Notes: generated by a model from the letters alone, not told the origin. A DNA stretch of 64,000 bases from Frateuria soli (GCF_021117385.1 NZ_CP088252.1:868001-932000); one strand, 5' to 3'; numbered from the stretch's first letter, positions 9,386 through 18,565 are shown. A program made the numbers and translations.

Positions 9386-9432
9386 CCAGACCCGGGGGCG
9401 CCCGTTTGGAGTGAAGAACTCGCCTCGCATGC

Positions 9433-9467
9433 AAAAAAAAGGCCCCGCGAGCGGGGCCTTTTTTTAC
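9433..9467. terminator. Bidirectional terminator
   Basis: GGCCCCGC/GCGGGGCC stem with an A8 tract on the left and a T7 tract on the right. It serves the minus-strand peptidase gene that ends at 9485. Confidence 0.9.
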
Positions 9468-9484
9468 TCACGCCGCTACCCGGA

Positions 9485-11299
9485 TCAGAGCGACGTGCTG
9501 CCCGTCGTTGCCGCGCCGGTTGCGCTCTTCGCCGACCACAGCTTCGCCTCCGGCTTGCCGCCCAGCATCTGCGCACGCACCAGCGGAATCGGCGGGCCGC
9601 CGTAGCTCAGGAACTGGTCGTGGAACGCCTTCCAGGCCGCACGGCCGCCATGCGTTGCGGTCCAGTCCTGGCGCAGCTGCATGATCATCAGCTTGCCCAG
9701 CGTGTAGTTGAGATAGGCCGGGTCGTAGGTGCCGCGCGCGGCCTGCTGGCGGGCGTTGCCCGGGTCCTGGAAGGCCTTGTCCTTGAACATCTGCTCCGAC
9801 TGGGCCAGCGACATGCCGCCGGTATGCAGGCCGATGGCGGACAGGAAGCGCACGTCGCGCAGCAGCGCGTTGGTCAGCTGGCCGATGTGGACCTCCGGCG
9901 TGGCGCCGTCGACGCCGGCGTCGAACATCATCTCCTCGGCGTAGTGCGCCCAGCCTTCGGCGAAGGCGTAGCCCACATAGAGCTTGCCGAAGATCCACTG
10001 CACGCGGTTGGCGTGCAGGAAGTTCAGGAAGTGTCCCGGCCAGACCTCGTGCGCGGAGGTGAACAGCAGGTCCGCCTTGCCCGGGATATAGGCCTTCTGC
10101 TCGGCCTTGGACCAGGACGGATCCGGCGGCGCGATGTAGTACACCGACGGCAGGTCCTTCTCGTAGGGACCGGGGATCTCGATGTAGGCGAAGTTCGCGC
10201 GGTTGAACGGCGGTGCTTCCTCGACCTTGGCCTGCTCGGTGCCGGGGATGCTCACCAGATCCTTGTCGACGACGAACTGGCGCAGGCCGGCGAGCTGGGC
10301 ACGCGCGCCCGCGACGGCGCCGCCGACCGGCTTGTCCGCGCTCACCTTCGCCACGCATGCGGTCAGCGGCTTGCCCGGCAGGTACTGGGCGCAGGCGGAC
10401 TCGAGCGCCGCGGTGTTGCGCGCGAGGTCTGCTTCGCCCGCGGCCTTGAGCTGGTCCAGCGGCAGGTCGACCAGCTCGGTCGCCCGCAGCATCCGGGAGA
10501 ACTTGTCCGCGCCCAGCGCGTAATCCTGGGTGGCGTGCGGCTTCTGCGCCTTCAGCCAGTCGGCCAGCTCCCGCGAGGCCTTGATGGCGGCGGCGTTGCT
10601 GGCCTTGAAGCGCGCCTGCAAGGCCGGGTCCTTCACCCCGGCGAAGATGCCCGGCACGTCGGCCTTGAAGAAGTCGGCGTAGCCGCCGAATGCGTTCACG
10701 CCCAGCTCGATGTACGAGGCCGGCAGCGGCAGCTTGAGGTTGGCCTTGATCTGCGCCAGCGCCTGCGGCAGGGCCTCCTGGTAGCGGACGAACGCGGCCA
10801 TGCGCACGGGCAGCGGCGCGTAGGGACGGGTGAGGTACATGCTCGGCGACAGGTCGCCGGTGTAGAAGGCCGGGTTGCTGTACGGGAAGCCCGAGTCCTC
10901 CAGCCAGAACAGCTGGCCCTCGATCGTCGCCAGCACGTAGTCGCGCCGGAAGCGTCCCTGCGCGTCCAGCCGGTCGTCCTTGAACGCCGCGAAGGTGTCG
11001 CGCTGCGCATGCAGCCAGTCGGCGGTCGCCTTCAGGCCGGCGGGACTGTAGTCGGGCAGCTTGCCGTCGTACTCATGCTTGCCGGCGTTGGCGGCAAACA
11101 CCGGGTTGTGCTCGAACGCGCCCTTGATGAAGGTGTCGACGGCCGAGGCGAGGGCCGCGTTGTCGTTGGCAGGCGTGGTCGCGGCGGTCGAGGCTGCGGC
11201 CGGGGGGGCCGACGCGGACGGTGCCGGCGCATCGGGCGAGCAACCGGCGAGGACGGCGGTAATGACTGCGGATAGCGTGAAGACGCGGAGCGTGCGCAT
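9485..11299 (-). CDS. DUF885 family lipoprotein, putative metallopeptidase
   Basis: A 604-aa protein starting with a lipoprotein signal peptide (MRTLRVFTLSAVITAVLAGC; lipobox LAGC, Cys at residue 20), then an Ala/Pro-rich linker and a long DUF885 domain. The family hallmark HEVWPGHF, a variant HExxPGH zinc-binding motif, lies near residue 410, and the downstream AEGWAHYAEEMM supplies further candidate metal or catalytic residues. It is probably a peptidase anchored in the periplasm-facing membrane. The open frame continues 73 codons upstream, but the signal peptide fixes the start at 11299. A bidirectional terminator follows the stop. Confidence 0.88.
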   Translation of the reverse strand: MRTLRVFTLSAVITAVLAGCSPDAPAPSASAPPAAASTAATTPANDNAALASAVDTFIKGAFEHNPVFAANAGKHEYDGKLPDYSPAGLKATADWLHAQRDTFAAFKDDRLDAQGRFRRDYVLATIEGQLFWLEDSGFPYSNPAFYTGDLSPSMYLTRPYAPLPVRMAAFVRYQEALPQALAQIKANLKLPLPASYIELGVNAFGGYADFFKADVPGIFAGVKDPALQARFKASNAAAIKASRELADWLKAQKPHATQDYALGADKFSRMLRATELVDLPLDQLKAAGEADLARNTAALESACAQYLPGKPLTACVAKVSADKPVGGAVAGARAQLAGLRQFVVDKDLVSIPGTEQAKVEEAPPFNRANFAYIEIPGPYEKDLPSVYYIAPPDPSWSKAEQKAYIPGKADLLFTSAHEVWPGHFLNFLHANRVQWIFGKLYVGYAFAEGWAHYAEEMMFDAGVDGATPEVHIGQLTNALLRDVRFLSAIGLHTGGMSLAQSEQMFKDKAFQDPGNARQQAARGTYDPAYLNYTLGKLMIMQLRQDWTATHGGRAAWKAFHDQFLSYGGPPIPLVRAQMLGGKPEAKLWSAKSATGAATTGSTSL

Positions 11300-11550
11300 G
11301 GTCGACTGCCTCTGGCGAATGCGAAGAGACCGGCTGTGGTCTCTCGGCGGGTTATCCATTGCGGGAGAGCTGTCCGGAGATCCGGGTGCGAACCCGGACG
11401 GGCCTCCGAAGGAAGCACGGCAACCATGCCCTGACGGGGCGCCCACTGTCGAGCGCTTCGGGGTGCGTCGGGCCGGTTCTTCGGGTGCCGGGACAGCTTC
11501 CCGTGAGGCGTGCGCCAAGCCGAACTGAAAGCGGGGCCAGGTTCATTCGA

Positions 11551-11795
11551 TGGAAGGCAACCAGCCGGCCGGCCTCTCTTTCGGCTGCGGACGCGTCTCC
11601 GGCATGGTCAGGAACGCGGGGCCATACGACCGGCGCGACGGCGGCGATCATGGCGCCCGGTGCGGCATGCCAGCCGGTGCGCTGGACGGAAAGTCCGGCG
11701 AGGAAAGGGCGTGAGGCCGCCGAAGAGCGCGGTTGCCGCGGTGACGCCGGGTGCCAGGCCGCCCAGGCGCCCTTCGCCCGGAAGCTGTGCCGCCC
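11551..11795 (-). pseudogene. Decayed duplicate of the 3' end of the MFS gene
   Basis: This stretch aligns almost without gaps with 14388-14633, the 3' end of the intact MFS transporter gene. Long identical runs include GCCGGCCGGCCTCTCTTTCG and GAGGCCGCCGAAGAGCGCGG. There are scattered substitutions and several small changes that break the transporter frame. Nothing of the upstream part of that gene remains here; the sequence passes directly into the histidine kinase gene on the opposite strand. It is non-functional as a transporter. Confidence 0.8.
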
Positions 11796-11914
11796 AGCTC
11801 GTGCCCGCGCTGCGGCGGATGGACATTCGAACGCCGGGTCGGCTGCTACCATCCTCCCGGGTATGGGTCGGCCAAGCCCGATCGAACGGTGCAAGTACGT
11901 TGACTGAGGGGCTG

Positions 11915-14044
11915 GTGACCGACTTCGAACAGATTTTCGAGCATGCGCCCACCGCATGCATGGTGCTCGACCGCGAGTTCCGCTACGTGAGGGCCAACCG
12001 GGCCTACCTGCGGATCACGGCCAGTCCGTGGGATGCACTGGAAGGGCGCCGGTTGTTCGACGTCTTTCCGGACGATCCGGATGATCCGGCACGCCAGGGA
12101 GCGGGCATGTTGCGTGCCTCGCTCGAGCGCGTGCTGGCGACGGGCGAGGCGGACACGCTTGCGCTGATTCCCTACCGCGTCCCCCGGCACACGGACCACG
12201 GCGTCGTGTTGCAGGACCGTTACTGGAGCGCGACCCATACGCCGCTGTTCGATCAGCACGGCAACGTGGCGTGGATCGTCCAGCGGACGGAAGACGTCAC
12301 CGAACTGCACCAGTTGCGGCAGTCGGTCCTCGCCGGGGAATCCGCCCAGGCACGCGTCGACCTGGAAACGCGCGTGCTGGACCGGGCGCACCAGGCGCAG
12401 CAGGAAAAATTCGCCCTCGAGCGGGAGCGCCGCCGCCTGCGCGAACTGTTCGAGCAGGCGCCCGGCTTCGTCTGCATCCTGCGCGGCCGCGACTATGTGT
12501 TCGACATTGCCAACGCGGCCTATCGCGACATGGTGGGGCGGCAGGCGATCATCGGCCTGCCGCTGGTCGAGGCCCTGCCCGAGGTGGCGGAACAGGGCTT
12601 CGTCGACTTGCTCGACCAGGCCTGCCTCACCGGCGAGCCCTACGTCGGTCGGGCGGTCCGGGCGCTGCTGGAGCGCGATGGGGCGTTGTCGGAGTTCTTC
12701 CTCGATTTCGTCTACCAGCCGATCCACGAGCCGGACGGGAGCGTGTCGGGCGTCTTCGTGCTCGGCCACGACGTGACCGACCAGGTGCTGGCCCATCGGG
12801 ACCTGATCCGCCACCGCGAACACCTCGAGGAGCTGGTACAGCAGCGCACCAGCGAGCTCGCCCAGGCGGAAGCGGCGCTCCACCAGGCACAGAAGATGGA
12901 CGCCGTCGGGCGCCTGACCGGCGGGGTAGCGCATGACTTCAACAACCTCCTGCAAGTGATCGGCGGCAACCTGCACCTGGTGCAGGCGAGCCTGCCCCAC
13001 GACACCGTTGCCCAGCGCCGCCTGCGCAACGCCGGACTGGCGGTGGAGCGCGGCGCGAAGCTCACGGCGCAGTTGCTGGCATTCGCGCGGCGCCAGCCGC
13101 TCAAGCCGCGCGTGCTGGACGTGGCGGGGCTGTTGCACGACATGGACGACATGCTCCGCCGCGTGCTTGGCGAGGCCATCGTCCTGACCACCGATACGGC
13201 GGCCGCGCTCTGGCACGTATGCACCGATCCCGGTCAGATGGAAAACGCCCTGCTGAACCTGGCGATCAACGCACGTGACGCGATGCAGGCCGAGGGGCAG
13301 CTCACGCTGGCCGCGCGCAACCTGACTGTCGATGATCGCGCTCCCGAGGAGCAGCTGGCTGCGGGCGACTACGTCGTCGTGTCCGTGTCCGACAATGGCA
13401 GCGGCATGCCCCAGGAAGTGTGCAACCAGGCGTTCGAACCGTTTTTCACGACCAAGCCCGAAGGCCACGGCACCGGACTTGGCCTGAGCATGGTCTACGG
13501 CTTCGTCAAGCAGAGCGGCGGCCATGTGACGATCGAGAGCGCAGTGGGGGAGGGCACCACGATCCGCATCTATCTGCCGCGCGCGGAGGGGAGTGTGGCG
13601 AAGGATCGCGACCTGCCTCCGCCGCCCTCGGTAGGCGGGCGCGGGACGGTGCTGGTGGTGGAGGACGACCCGCAGGTGCGGGATACCGTGATCGACCTGC
13701 TGGGCGATCTGGGTTACCGGGTACTCGCGGCATCGAACGGCGAGGAGGCATCGCTCGCGCTGCAGTCCGACGTTCCGATCGACCTGCTGTTCTCCGACGT
13801 CGTGATGCCCGGGCCGGTCAAGAGCACCGATCTGGCGCGGCAGGCGCGGGAGCGCCGGCCAGGGATCGCCGTGCTTTACACATCCGGCTATCCGCGTGAT
13901 GTCATCGCACGGGGCGGACGCCTGGAGGCGGATGTCGAACTGTTGCGCAAGCCCTACAGCCGGGAGGACCTGGCCGAGGTGCTGCATCGGCTGTTGCATG
14001 TGGCCGGAAACCAGGAATCGCGCAAAGGGGCCGCAGGGAAATAG
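11915..14044 (+). CDS. Hybrid histidine kinase (PAS-PAS-HisKA-HATPase-REC)
   Basis: A 709-aa soluble signalling protein with no membrane helix. PAS-type sensor domains lie near residues 5-130 (FEQIFEHAPTACMVLD) and 165-290 (LRELFEQAPGFVCIL). A helical linker is followed by the phospho-acceptor box GGVAHDFNNLL near 340. Then come the N box (NLAINARDAM), G1 (DNGSGMP), and the F/G2 box (GTGLGLSMVYGF) of the ATPase. A C-terminal receiver domain has VVEDDPQ and phospho-Asp in FSDVVMPG. The signal is likely cytoplasmic and no cognate output gene is adjacent. The GTG start has GAGG five bases upstream; the frame continues further up but into duplicated MFS sequence. The gene lies inside a tandem duplication. 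Confidence 0.9.
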   Translation: MTDFEQIFEHAPTACMVLDREFRYVRANRAYLRITASPWDALEGRRLFDVFPDDPDDPARQGAGMLRASLERVLATGEADTLALIPYRVPRHTDHGVVLQDRYWSATHTPLFDQHGNVAWIVQRTEDVTELHQLRQSVLAGESAQARVDLETRVLDRAHQAQQEKFALERERRRLRELFEQAPGFVCILRGRDYVFDIANAAYRDMVGRQAIIGLPLVEALPEVAEQGFVDLLDQACLTGEPYVGRAVRALLERDGALSEFFLDFVYQPIHEPDGSVSGVFVLGHDVTDQVLAHRDLIRHREHLEELVQQRTSELAQAEAALHQAQKMDAVGRLTGGVAHDFNNLLQVIGGNLHLVQASLPHDTVAQRRLRNAGLAVERGAKLTAQLLAFARRQPLKPRVLDVAGLLHDMDDMLRRVLGEAIVLTTDTAAALWHVCTDPGQMENALLNLAINARDAMQAEGQLTLAARNLTVDDRAPEEQLAAGDYVVVSVSDNGSGMPQEVCNQAFEPFFTTKPEGHGTGLGLSMVYGFVKQSGGHVTIESAVGEGTTIRIYLPRAEGSVAKDRDLPPPPSVGGRGTVLVVEDDPQVRDTVIDLLGDLGYRVLAASNGEEASLALQSDVPIDLLFSDVVMPGPVKSTDLARQARERRPGIAVLYTSGYPRDVIARGGRLEADVELLRKPYSREDLAEVLHRLLHVAGNQESRKGAAGK

Positions 14045-14196
14045 TCCAGGGAGGAGCGGGACCAGCGTCGTGGGGTTCGCACCGGTTTCGCCGGTGGGCA
14101 GCGGTTTCCTCGCGCGACCTGGAGCCAGTGGCTCCGCGGCAGGGCACCGCACAAGAGCGGGCCCGTCACGGCGTGTGGGCATGGCCGGCTCCGGGT
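14045..14196. other. Intergenic stretch after kinase gene
   Basis: No gene, terminator with a T-tract or clear repeat is seen in these bases. They lie between the kinase stop and the SRPBCC-derived remnant. Confidence 0.5.
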
Positions 14197-14340
14197 TCTT
14201 CACGCTGCAGCTTTGCCCCGGTCGCCCGGTGGCGGTAGCCCTGCTCCCTGCCGTCGGTCGGACCGGCAGAGAGCGCACCGTCAGGCGCTTGCTCGACACG
14301 GGCGCCGGATTGCGACCGGGCATCGTCACCAGCACCGGGA
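14197..14340 (-). pseudogene. Decayed duplicate of the 3' end of the SRPBCC gene
   Basis: The run from GCAGCTTTG through CTGCCGTCGGTC, GCGCACCGTCA, GCGCTT and GGATTGC aligns with 15904-16042, the 3' end of the SRPBCC gene, with many substitutions and at least one single-base indel. Similarity stops near 14340, shortly before the intact MFS gene. The order (MFS remnant, kinase, SRPBCC remnant, then intact MFS and SRPBCC) shows a tandem duplication. Confidence 0.65.
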
Positions 14341-14382
14341 CGGCGCCTGGTTGCCGTGCGTCGAGAAGTGAACCCGGCCTGC

Positions 14383-15693
14383 TTACCTGGAAGGCAACAA
14401 GCCGGCCGGCCTCTCTTTCGGCTGCGGACGCGTTTCCGGCATGGTCAGGAACACGGGCAACACGACCAGCGCGACAGCCGCGATCATCGCGCCCGGTGCG
14501 GCATGCCAGCCCGTGCGCTGGACGAGAAGTTCGGCGAGGAAGGGCGTGAGGCCGCCGAAGAGCGCGGTTGCCACGGTGACGCCGAGTGCCAGGCCGCTCA
14601 GGCGCCCTTCGCCCGGAAACTGTTCGGCGGTGGCGGGGGCACCGACCGCGCTGACGCCGCCAGCCAGGAAGGCCAGCGTGATGGCGCCGCCTGCGATGGC
14701 CGTTTCACCGCCGCCGCCCATCAGCCCGAACAGGCCCAGCGGAAGCAGCATGCTGGCGGCCGCCAGCCACACCAGCACCGGCCTGCGGCCGACCCGGTCG
14801 CAAAGCGCGCCGGCCAGGGGCGTGACCAGGATGACCGCCACGGCGGCAAGGGTCGACATCCACAGCGATCGGTCCTCGGCCAGGATGCCTGACGAAACGA
14901 GGAACGTCGGGACGTAGGTGATGCCCACGTAGTAGGTGATCGAGCCCAGCGCGGAGATGGCGAACGTCCGCAGCAGGGCGGGGCGATGGTGGACGAGCGT
15001 GTGGCGCAGCGGCGCCTCGGGCAAGCTGTCTTCCCGCACCTGGCGGAGGAAGTCGGGCGATTCCTCCATGGTGGACCGGGCAATCCATACGCAACCGGCC
15101 AGCGCCGCGCCCACGAAGAAGGGAATGCGCCAGCCCCACGCATCCAGTTGCGCGGAACCCAGCATGCCGACCGTCAATGCGGAGACGGCGACGGCCAGCA
15201 GCGCTCCGATCTCGCTGGCGGCGGAGGCCAGCGACGTGATCAATCCGCGACGATCCGCCTGCGCGCCTTCGAGCAGGTAGGCGACGACTCCGGTGTACTC
15301 GCCGCCGACCGAGAACGCCATGAAACAGCGCAACAGCATCAGCACGGCGCCCGCGGCCGGGCCGATCGTGGCGTAGCCGGGGAGCAGCGCCGTGGCGAGC
15401 ATCGCCAGCGTCATCAGCATCATCGACAGCAGAAGCGTGCGTTGCCTGCCGATGCGATCGCCCACGTGCCCGAAGACCATCGCGCCCAGCGGGCGCATCG
15501 CGTAGGCGATGGCGAAACCGCCCAGCGTGGCGAGCAGCGAGGTCTCGCCGCCCCCGAAGAACACCCGCGACAGCACGGTGGCGAAATACAGGTAGAGCGT
15601 GAAGTCGTACCACTCCACCACCGTCGACAGCGCCGCGATGACCATGGAGGCGCGCGAGATCTCGCCGGCACTGTGCGGGTTGGTGGGCGGCAT
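14383..15693 (-). CDS. MFS transporter, metabolite:H+ symporter (MHS) type
   Basis: A 436-aa, 12-helix permease. The N-terminal EWYDFTLYLYFATVLSRVFF and the loop 2-3 motif GHVGDRIGRQRTL are typical of the MHS family (proline/betaine, alpha-ketoglutarate and citrate carriers). The repeated motif in the second half is CDRVGRRPVL. It sits in the cytoplasmic membrane and imports a small organic solute with protons; the substrate is not predictable. The start at 15693 (MPPTNPH) is chosen because upstream residues are Arg-rich and unlike the family; no strong ribosome site is seen. Its 3' 245 bases are duplicated upstream of the kinase gene. The SRPBCC gene begins 208 bases away on the same strand. 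Confidence 0.88.
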   Translation of the reverse strand: MPPTNPHSAGEISRASMVIAALSTVVEWYDFTLYLYFATVLSRVFFGGGETSLLATLGGFAIAYAMRPLGAMVFGHVGDRIGRQRTLLLSMMLMTLAMLATALLPGYATIGPAAGAVLMLLRCFMAFSVGGEYTGVVAYLLEGAQADRRGLITSLASAASEIGALLAVAVSALTVGMLGSAQLDAWGWRIPFFVGAALAGCVWIARSTMEESPDFLRQVREDSLPEAPLRHTLVHHRPALLRTFAISALGSITYYVGITYVPTFLVSSGILAEDRSLWMSTLAAVAVILVTPLAGALCDRVGRRPVLVWLAAASMLLPLGLFGLMGGGGETAIAGGAITLAFLAGGVSAVGAPATAEQFPGEGRLSGLALGVTVATALFGGLTPFLAELLVQRTGWHAAPGAMIAAVALVVLPVFLTMPETRPQPKERPAGLLPSR

Positions 15694-15901
15694 GCGGAAC
15701 GGGGCCGGAAGCTGGCGGTGGTCCGATGGTAGCCGGGGCCTGCGTGACCGGCTTGGCACGGTCCGGTTTCACTTGCGGCAACGTTGCGCCGGGAATCCAC
15801 CCGACCAACCGGGTCAGCCCCTTTTCCGGCCATCGAGCTGGCCTCACGGGTCCGGTCCACCCGCCTTGCCCAAGGGTGGACCTGACTCGCTTGCGGCTTT
15901 T

Positions 15902-16399
15902 TCAGGCCGCAGCTTTGAACAGGTCGTCCAGACGGCCGTAGCTATGCTCCATGCCGTCGGTCATGCCGGTGGAGACCGCGCCGTCACGCGCTTCCTTCGA
16001 CGCGAACGCCAGATTGCAGACGAGCGTCGTGACGCCGTTCTTCTCGTCGAGCTGGACCGACACGATGCAGGGATCGCCTGCCGGCATCGCGAAGCCCATA
16101 TCGCCCGGGTCGAAGTATTGTTCGTGGGCGATCCTGGAGGGGGCGTCGACTTCGGTGAACGTGCCGAAGAAGCCGAACTCGCTGCCGTCCTCGCGGTTCT
16201 TCCATCGCCACTTGTAGTTGCCGTCGACGCGGACATCCATGTCGCACACCGGCATGTCCCAGCCCCCGTAACCCTGCCACTTCTTCACGAGTTCGGGCTT
16301 GGTGTGCGCGTCCCACACCAGCTGGCGGGGCGCATTGAACGTGCGCGTGACGCGGACTTCGCGATCACTCGGCAAGGTAACTTCTGCGGGCTTGGGCAT
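15902..16399 (-). CDS. SRPBCC (AHSA1-type) domain protein
   Basis: A 165-aa protein of the START/Bet v1-like superfamily. It opens with VRVTRTFNAPRQLVWDAHTKPELVKKW, the classic AHSA1 start, and ends with the helix GMEHSYGRLDDLFKAAA. The fold encloses a hydrophobic cavity that binds an unknown small ligand. Members are very often encoded directly after an ArsR-type repressor, as here (77-base gap), and are then usually regulated by it. The 3' third is present again as a decayed copy at 14197-14340. Confidence 0.88.
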   Translation of the reverse strand: MPKPAEVTLPSDREVRVTRTFNAPRQLVWDAHTKPELVKKWQGYGGWDMPVCDMDVRVDGNYKWRWKNREDGSEFGFFGTFTEVDAPSRIAHEQYFDPGDMGFAMPAGDPCIVSVQLDEKNGVTTLVCNLAFASKEARDGAVSTGMTDGMEHSYGRLDDLFKAAA

Positions 16400-16476
16400 G
16401 GTCTTCTCCCTGATGCATCATCGTGATGGCGTGCCGCCCCGGGCAGTGGTGCGAGCAGCGTGCCGACAGGTCCGCG

Positions 16477-16839
16477 CTATCTTCTTGTTCGCTTGCGCCT
16501 GGACGGTTGGGGTTGGAGTTCTTCGAGCAAGGCGTCGAGGCGCTGGTAGTTCTGTTCGAAGATCCGCCGGTAACGTTCGATCCAGTCCACGGCCTCTTCC
16601 AATCGCTTCGGCTCCAGCTTGCGCGGCCGCCGCTGCGCATCGACGTCGACCGAGACGAGGCCGGCGCGCTCGAGCACTTTCAGGTGTTTGGAAATGGCCG
16701 GCTGGCTCATCTCGAACGGCTCGGCGAGTTCCGTCACGGTGGCCTCTCCCGTCGCCAGCCGCGCCAGGATCGCGCGGCGGGTGGGGTCGGCCAGGGCGGC
16801 GAAGGTCAGGTCGAGGCGGTTCGTGGCTTGCATAACCAT
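16477..16839 (-). CDS. ArsR-family transcriptional regulator
   Basis: A 120-aa winged helix-turn-helix repressor. Helices FAALADPTRRAILARLATGEATVTELAEPFEMSQ lead to the recognition helix (PAISKHLKVLERAGLV), then the wing and a basic tail (SRRKRTRR). The metal-binding ELCVCDL motif of true ArsR/SmtB sensors is absent, so it belongs to the non-metal subgroup paired with SRPBCC proteins. Two start codons (16839 and 16833) are possible. The promoter region carries short inverted repeats, suggesting autoregulation. Confidence 0.9.
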   Translation of the reverse strand: MVMQATNRLDLTFAALADPTRRAILARLATGEATVTELAEPFEMSQPAISKHLKVLERAGLVSVDVDAQRRPRKLEPKRLEEAVDWIERYRRIFEQNYQRLDALLEELQPQPSRRKRTRR

Positions 16840-16865
16840 ATGCTTAGATAACCTGTAGGTAATAT
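16834..16865 (-). promoter_or_regulatory. Candidate ArsR autoregulatory operator
   Basis: AACCATATGCTTAG at the start codon and TAACCTGTAGGTAA just upstream are both near-palindromic and AT-rich in a GC-rich context. AACCATATGGTT-like operators are, from memory, common for ArsR-SRPBCC units. The assignment is tentative. Confidence 0.35.
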
Positions 16866-17011
16866 AAATAGCCGGATCGGATCGGTCAAGGTTTCCGGAT
16901 CACGCTCGGCTGACCGCCAGGAGCGGCCATTCCGGATGCGCTTCAAGGCCGGGTTCGCTTATCTTGCGTCGAGATGTGCGCCAGCCCCTTTGCCCGAGAA
17001 GGCCCTCCGCC

Positions 17012-17899
17012 ATGCCCGCATCCCCCCGATTCCGTCTCGCGTTCGCCACCTCCGTGCTCGTGCCCGGCATCCATTCCGACGACGCCGGGCTCGCGGCCAG
17101 CCTGCGCGCCCACGACGTCGAGCCGGTTGCCTGCGTGTGGAACGACCCAGCCGTGGACTGGGGCGGCTTCGACGCCGTCCTGATCCGCACGACCTGGGAT
17201 TACTTCCAGCGATACCCGGCCTTCCTGCAATGGCTCGATCGCCTGCCCGTGCCGCTGGTCAACGACCGCGCCCTGGTGCGCTGGAACAGCGACAAGCGCT
17301 ACCTGCTCGACCTGGCGGGGCAGGGCGTCGACATCGTCCCGACCCGGCTGGCCGCCGCTTCCGAGCTGGCGGACTGCGTCCGGGCGATGGGCGGGCGGGA
17401 GATGATCGTCAAGCCGACCGTCAGCGGCACCGCCTGGCACACCGTCCGCGGCCGCGGCGGCGAGCCGGCCTTCGAGGCGGCGCTGGCCGCGCTGCCGCAG
17501 GACTTCAACTATCTCGTGCAGCCCTTCCTTGCGGAGGTGCTCGATCAGGGCGAGTGGTCGCTGCTCTTTTTCGGCGGCCACTACAGCCATGCCGTGATCA
17601 AGCGACCGGCCGCCGGGGATTTCCGCGTGCAAGGCGAGTTCGGCGGCTCCGCGGCCCTGGCCGACCCCCCGGCCCACGTGCTCGCCAGCGCCCACCGCGC
17701 GCTCGCCGCCACCGCCGCGCTCGGCCACGCCGACATTGCCTATGCCCGCGTGGACGGTGTGGTGGTCGAGGGCGCCTTCCGGCTGATGGAGCTGGAGATG
17801 ATCGAGCCGTATCTGCACCTGGGTGTGCGGCCCGAGGCAGCCGGGCGCTTTGCGGCACAGTTGTGCGAACGGTTGGCGGGCTTGGCGGTATCGCACTGA
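17012..17899 (+). CDS. ATP-grasp domain protein
   Basis: A 295-aa protein resembling stand-alone ATP-grasp ligases of the RimK/glutathione-synthetase type. It shows the N-terminal Rossmann-like start (FRLAFATSVLVPG), the family phrase LIRTTWDYF, the ATP-binding strand EMIVKPTVSGTAWHT near residue 130, and the metal-binding end RLMELEMIEPYLHL near 270. Such enzymes join a carboxylate to an amine or thiol with ATP; substrates are unknown. The ATG at 17012 is chosen over an in-frame start 16 codons upstream because MPASPRFRL leads directly into the domain. Confidence 0.8.
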   Translation: MPASPRFRLAFATSVLVPGIHSDDAGLAASLRAHDVEPVACVWNDPAVDWGGFDAVLIRTTWDYFQRYPAFLQWLDRLPVPLVNDRALVRWNSDKRYLLDLAGQGVDIVPTRLAAASELADCVRAMGGREMIVKPTVSGTAWHTVRGRGGEPAFEAALAALPQDFNYLVQPFLAEVLDQGEWSLLFFGGHYSHAVIKRPAAGDFRVQGEFGGSAALADPPAHVLASAHRALAATAALGHADIAYARVDGVVVEGAFRLMELEMIEPYLHLGVRPEAAGRFAAQLCERLAGLAVSH

Positions 17900-18157
17900 G
17901 GAGCCCCTGATCCGCGGGTGCGCGCCCCCGTTCCGACAGGCCCGCGTCCTCGAGGCTGGCGATTTCCTGACTCGTCGTTCGTCGTAACGTGCAAGCATGC
18001 TTCGCGACACGGCCGGACGCGTCGCGTATCCGGCACGGTTGGTAGACGAGATGGAGCAGACTGCGCGCAGAAGCAGAGTGCACCAGCCATTCAAGCGAAC
18101 CGCTCGCCGCTGCGTGACCCAAGGGCGGGCGCCATGATGCATCCCGGGAGGCAGGAC

Positions 18158-18565
18158 GTGAAAACAACGATGCAAGCAGAGATACCCGCTTTCCTGATCG
18201 AACTCGAGGAGGCCTTCAACAGGGCAATGATCTCCAACGACGTCGAGCAGATCTCGCGTTGCATCACGGACGACTGGATACTGGTGACGCCCGAGGCCGG
18301 CCCGGTTTCCCGCTCACGCATCCTTGGCGTCATCGGCTCGGGTCTCCTGACCCACGCCACGATGAGCAAGGTGGCGACTCATGCCTGTGTAGCGGGGGAC
18401 ATGGCCTGGGTCACCGGTCGCGGCCAGAACACGGGTACCTTCAACGGGAAGCCGATGACGGCTGACGAGTACATCACGGACATCTATCGCAGGGTCGATG
18501 GGCAGTGGCGCTGCATGCTGACGCATCTGACGCCCGCGCATGGCGGGCAGCAGGGTGGCGCCTGA
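18158..18565 (+). CDS. NTF2-like (SnoaL/DUF4440-type) protein
   Basis: A 135-aa protein with the cone-shaped NTF2-like pattern: an N-terminal helix (FLIELEEAFNRAMISNDVEQISRCI), the phrase DDWILVTPEAGPVSR, then strands ending in YRRVDGQWRCMLTHLTP. Members act as small-molecule isomerases, hydrolases or binding proteins; the function here is unknown. The GTG start is fixed by GGGAGG six bases upstream (18146-18151). The nearby ATG at 18170 lies too far from that site, and upstream codons are not conserved-looking. It is monocistronic. Confidence 0.8.
   Translation: MKTTMQAEIPAFLIELEEAFNRAMISNDVEQISRCITDDWILVTPEAGPVSRSRILGVIGSGLLTHATMSKVATHACVAGDMAWVTGRGQNTGTFNGKPMTADEYITDIYRRVDGQWRCMLTHLTPAHGGQQGGA

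Noticed and set aside
6406-9430. Genomic island integrated at tRNA-Val
   Set aside because: The position and base composition suggest it, but no integrase gene and no repeat of the tRNA 3' end were seen at the far side. Called only an accessory patch.
9194-9430. Intact 78-aa gene covering the cupin remnant
   Set aside because: Its first 24 codons are made of repeat element and pre-terminator sequence unlike any cupin, so a remnant is the better reading.
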